This document shows positions 62,042 to 64,000 of a stretch of 64,000 bases of DNA, piece by piece. Below the pieces are notes generated by a model. The model was not told where the DNA came from. It ran no database searches and was given only the letters and a program-made list of their open reading frames with translations. The stretch spans positions 34,901 through 98,900 of the forward strand of contig OMWC01000009.1 of NCBI GenBank assembly GCA_900314655.1. Reading direction: 5' to 3'. The position numbers and the translations under genes are program-made. Every line of letters starts with the position of its first letter. Within the stretch, counting starts at the first letter, position 1. Source of the stretch: an uncultured Prevotellaceae bacterium (GTDB taxonomy: Bacteria > Bacteroidota > Bacteroidia > Bacteroidales > Bacteroidaceae).

Positions 62042-62076
62042 AAAAAAAGCAGTAATTGTATCACTACAACCACTGC
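62042..62076 (-). terminator. Terminator of the candidate 200-nt RNA
   Basis: Minus strand: GCAGT (62076-62072) with ACTGC (62053-62049), two G-T wobbles, TTGT with ACAA, loop AGTGAT, then seven T (62048-62042). A textbook intrinsic terminator. Confidence 0.85.
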
Positions 62077-62242
62077 CAAGAATGTATTACCTAACCAATT
62101 AAACGTCTAAAATATCTCGTTTTATCTATCTCTTTCTCTATAAATTCTCTCTCTTTTTCAATTCTTCTTTTCTAAATGTTATACCTGAAACGATCTTTAA
62201 AACCTTATACTAAATACCCGAGATAGATGTCTTTCGTTTGGT
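62042..62242 (-). ncRNA. Candidate structured RNA of about 200 nt
   Basis: Between ileS and dcuB, a minus-strand -7 element (62254-62247) and an intrinsic terminator (62076-62042) bracket about 200 bp without a plausible frame. TATCTCG near the 5' end (62225-62219) can pair with CGAGATA (62119-62113) near the 3' end, closing a purine-rich middle (GAAAAGAAGAATTG and GAGAGAGAA stretches). A separate ileS promoter lies beyond the terminator, so this is not simply a leader. Length and a closing long-range stem would suit a 6S-like RNA, but I cannot confirm the family. Confidence 0.5.
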
Positions 62243-62246
62243 AATG

Positions 62247-62254
62247 CAAAAGTA
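62247..62254 (-). promoter_or_regulatory. -7 element of the candidate 200-nt RNA
   Basis: Minus-strand TACTTTTG fits TAnnTTTG. No TTTG at the normal distance; the corresponding position reads TTTTCC. Confidence 0.5.
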
Positions 62255-62312
62255 ATCATATTCCCATTATCGGAAAAGCAGCAGGGGGGAAAATCGTTGG
62301 CATTCCCCCTTA

Positions 62313-62332
62313 TTTTTGACCTAGATCAAAAA
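62313..62332. promoter_or_regulatory. FNR/CRP-like binding site upstream of dcuB
   Basis: TTTTTGACCTAGATCAAAAA is a 20-bp dyad with one mismatched pair. Its core TTGAC-CTAG-ATCAA differs from the FNR site TTGAT-N4-ATCAA at one base. Its centre lies about 62 bases upstream of the likely start of the dcuB transcript, a classical class I activator position. Confidence 0.6.
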
Positions 62333-62371
62333 AAAACTTCCCAGAAACAACCCCATAAACTAATTTTTTAC

Positions 62372-62379
62372 TATATTTG
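62372..62379 (+). promoter_or_regulatory. dcuB -7 element
   Basis: TATATTTG, consensus, 52 bases before the ATG at 62432. No -33 TTTG at normal spacing, which fits activator dependence on the box at 62313. Confidence 0.6.
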
Positions 62380-62431
62380 CAGGGAAATATCTAAAAGAAT
62401 ATATTACAAACTCTAACTTATACTATTTTCT

Positions 62432-63874
62432 ATGATTCTAATGATTGTTGAGTTGCTTGTAGTATTACTAGCGCTCTATGTAGGATCCCGATACGGAAGC
62501 TTGGCTTTGGGAGCCATTTCTGGAATCGGATTAGCCCTGCTTGTGTTTGGTTTCGGTATGAAACCGGGTTCCCCACCAACGGATGTAATCTATATCATCA
62601 TTGCTGCCGTCACCTGTGCTGGCATCATGCAGGCATCGGGAGGTATGGATTGGCTGATACAGATTGCAGAAAAGATGCTTCGCAAACATCCTGACCGTAT
62701 CACATTCCTGGCACCCCTATGCACTTTTTTCCTGACGGTGCTGGTTGGAACGGGTCATGTAGTTTACACGCTGATGCCTATCATCTGCGATATCGCCATC
62801 AAGAAAGGCATCCGCCCAGAACGCCCATGTGGCGTTGCTTCCATTGCATCCCAGGTAGGTATCACCTGTTCTCCGATTGCTGCTGCCGTGGTGGCCTTTG
62901 TGACTATATCGAATGCCAACGGTTTTGAAATCAGCATTCCACAGGTACTCATGGTAAGCATCCCAGCCTGCCTATGCGGATTGATGGCTGCAGCCACCGC
63001 TTCCTATCATCGCGGACTTGATCTCGACAAAGATCCTGAGTTCCAAAAAAGAATCCAAGATCCTGCTCAGCGCGAATATATTTATGGCGGTTCGGCCACT
63101 ACGCTCGACAAGGAAATCCCCCAAAGTGCCAAGAATGCTGTTTTTGTGTTCCTCGGTGCCCTTATTATCATCGTGCTCTTCGCTATCTTCCAGGACGTGC
63201 TGCCTGAATATAGCACTGTGAAGGCTGTGAAAGATGCACCCGATTTCACCTTCTCCGACGGAACCGTCGTATCTGCCGCCACGCTCGCAAAGGCCAAGGC
63301 TGTAGTTCCGGGAATCACAGAACTCTCCACCGTAAAACTCAAGATGAACGTCATCATCCAGATTGTGATGATCAGCGCAGCCGCCATTATGATTCTCTTC
63401 TGCAAAGCTTCGCCTTCGAAAGCCGTGCGCGGAGCCGTTTGGCAGTCGGGTATGGTAGCTGTCGTGGCCATCTTCGGCATCGCGTGGCTGGCCGACACCT
63501 ATTTCTCCAACTATACGGATGAGATGCAGGCCATGCTGGGCGACATTGTGGCCAAGTACAACTGGTCAATCGCATTCGTGTTCTTCCTCGTATCTGTTCT
63601 TATCAACTCACAGGGCGCTGTGGTTGTCTCCATGTTGCCACTAGCTTATTCGTTAGGAATTCCGGGACCAGTACTGCTCGGCGTACTGCCCAGTGTTTAT
63701 GGCTACTTCTTCATCCCTAACTATCCGTCGGATATCGCCACCGTGAACTTTGACCGCTCTGGAACCACCGTCATCGGTAAATACCTGCTCAACCACTCGT
63801 TCATGATGCCCGGACTTATTCACGTCACGGTTAGCACCCTTGTGGCTTATGCCTTGTCAATGATCATCTATTAA
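62432..63874 (+). CDS. dcuB: Anaerobic C4-dicarboxylate transporter (DcuA/DcuB type)
   Basis: Predicted 480-residue inner-membrane antiporter with 10 or more helices. Typical stretches are GTGHVVYTLMPIICDIAIKKGIRPERP near residue 107, ASQVGITCSPIAAAVVAF near residue 140 and PNYPSDIATVNFDRSGTT near residue 430. It exchanges succinate for fumarate, malate or aspartate in anaerobic fumarate respiration, which matches the succinate-producing metabolism of Prevotella. It stands alone with its own promoter and an FNR/CRP-like box. The 126 bases after its stop hold nothing I can identify. Confidence 0.94.
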   Translation: MILMIVELLVVLLALYVGSRYGSLALGAISGIGLALLVFGFGMKPGSPPTDVIYIIIAAVTCAGIMQASGGMDWLIQIAEKMLRKHPDRITFLAPLCTFFLTVLVGTGHVVYTLMPIICDIAIKKGIRPERPCGVASIASQVGITCSPIAAAVVAFVTISNANGFEISIPQVLMVSIPACLCGLMAAATASYHRGLDLDKDPEFQKRIQDPAQREYIYGGSATTLDKEIPQSAKNAVFVFLGALIIIVLFAIFQDVLPEYSTVKAVKDAPDFTFSDGTVVSAATLAKAKAVVPGITELSTVKLKMNVIIQIVMISAAAIMILFCKASPSKAVRGAVWQSGMVAVVAIFGIAWLADTYFSNYTDEMQAMLGDIVAKYNWSIAFVFFLVSVLINSQGAVVVSMLPLAYSLGIPGPVLLGVLPSVYGYFFIPNYPSDIATVNFDRSGTTVIGKYLLNHSFMMPGLIHVTVSTLVAYALSMIIY

Positions 63875-64000
63875 ATCCCTACTGACTATGTTGATAATTA
63901 TTACCTAAAATCCGCAGATATTTTTTCGAGTGTCTGATTTAGCCCTTGCTTGTGACGATTCTGTCTGACTCTGGGCTTAGAAACGCTTGACATTACTTGT

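Noticed and set aside
63875..64000. Start of another gene at the right edge
   Set aside because: No frame or promoter can be supported in the 126 bases after dcuB.

Overview
The window is chromosomal DNA of a Bacteroidota bacterium, most probably Prevotellaceae (Prevotella/Segatella-like). The evidence is the Bacteroidota promoter (TTTG, about 20 bp, TAnnTTTG) in front of many genes, the near absence of Shine-Dalgarno sequences, a SecA of 1138 residues, many Bacteroidota-only families (DUF4230, DUF4296, DUF4738, DUF4835, DUF3127, Lnb_N), a FeoA-FeoB fusion and a gut-type beta-mannan locus. I see no rRNA, tRNA, complete insertion sequence, prophage or CRISPR array. Only the first 292 bases, the end of an unrecognised gene followed by a repeat-rich AT-rich stretch, look accessory.

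Layout. 1-616: end of an unknown gene, a 22-bp repeat array and a MITE-like inverted-repeat element. 0.6-9.3 kb: lipoproteins, two DUF4230 proteins, an AGCS symporter, an ArsG-like permease, radA and tagaturonate reductase. 9.5-17.5 kb: DUF3127 protein, then a replication/repair/CoA operon (dnaN, exonuclease, coaBC, DUF4835, recN, TPR pseudoprotease). 17.8-25.3 kb, minus strand: porin-like protein, PpiD-like isomerase, then a coaX-OMP-lptC-CNNM envelope operon. 25.4-35.4 kb: a probable Lnb lipoprotein N-acyltransferase, a degenerate phosphatase-like protein, secA, feoAB, a small membrane protein and a ketopantoate reductase. 35.4-43.2 kb: a candidate small RNA, then the leucine operon (leuA, leuC, a lipoprotein, leuD, a second LeuA-like gene, leuB, a TPR gene) on the minus strand, preceded by a complete attenuator with a leader peptide rich in Ile and Leu. 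43.2-49.5 kb: SGNH hydrolase, dnaB, and an ECF sigma / anti-sigma / TonB-type receptor module. 49.7-56.0 kb: beta-mannan operon (acetyl esterase, GH26 mannanase, GH130 phosphorylase, GPH transporter, 2-epimerase). 56.2-61.9 kb: ileS, a DksA-like gene, lspA, DUF4296 and a small gene. 62.0-63.9 kb: a candidate structured RNA of about 200 nt and a DcuB-type transporter with an FNR/CRP-like box.

How genes work together. The mannan genes form a full pathway: deacetylation, cleavage to mannobiose, uptake, epimerisation to mannosyl-glucose, and phosphorolysis. The leucine operon carries every leucine-specific step plus its own attenuation control. lspA and lnb cover lipoprotein maturation; lptC and secA serve envelope biogenesis; coaBC, coaX and the PanE-like gene belong to CoA synthesis.

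The most unusual signals lie between genes. Three sequence-unrelated tandem arrays share an exact 22-bp period, and all three sit in convergent intergenic regions. The leu attenuator can be read base by base. Two probable non-coding RNAs have promoter and terminator. Several genes have the -7 promoter element so close to the start codon that leaderless mRNA is likely.
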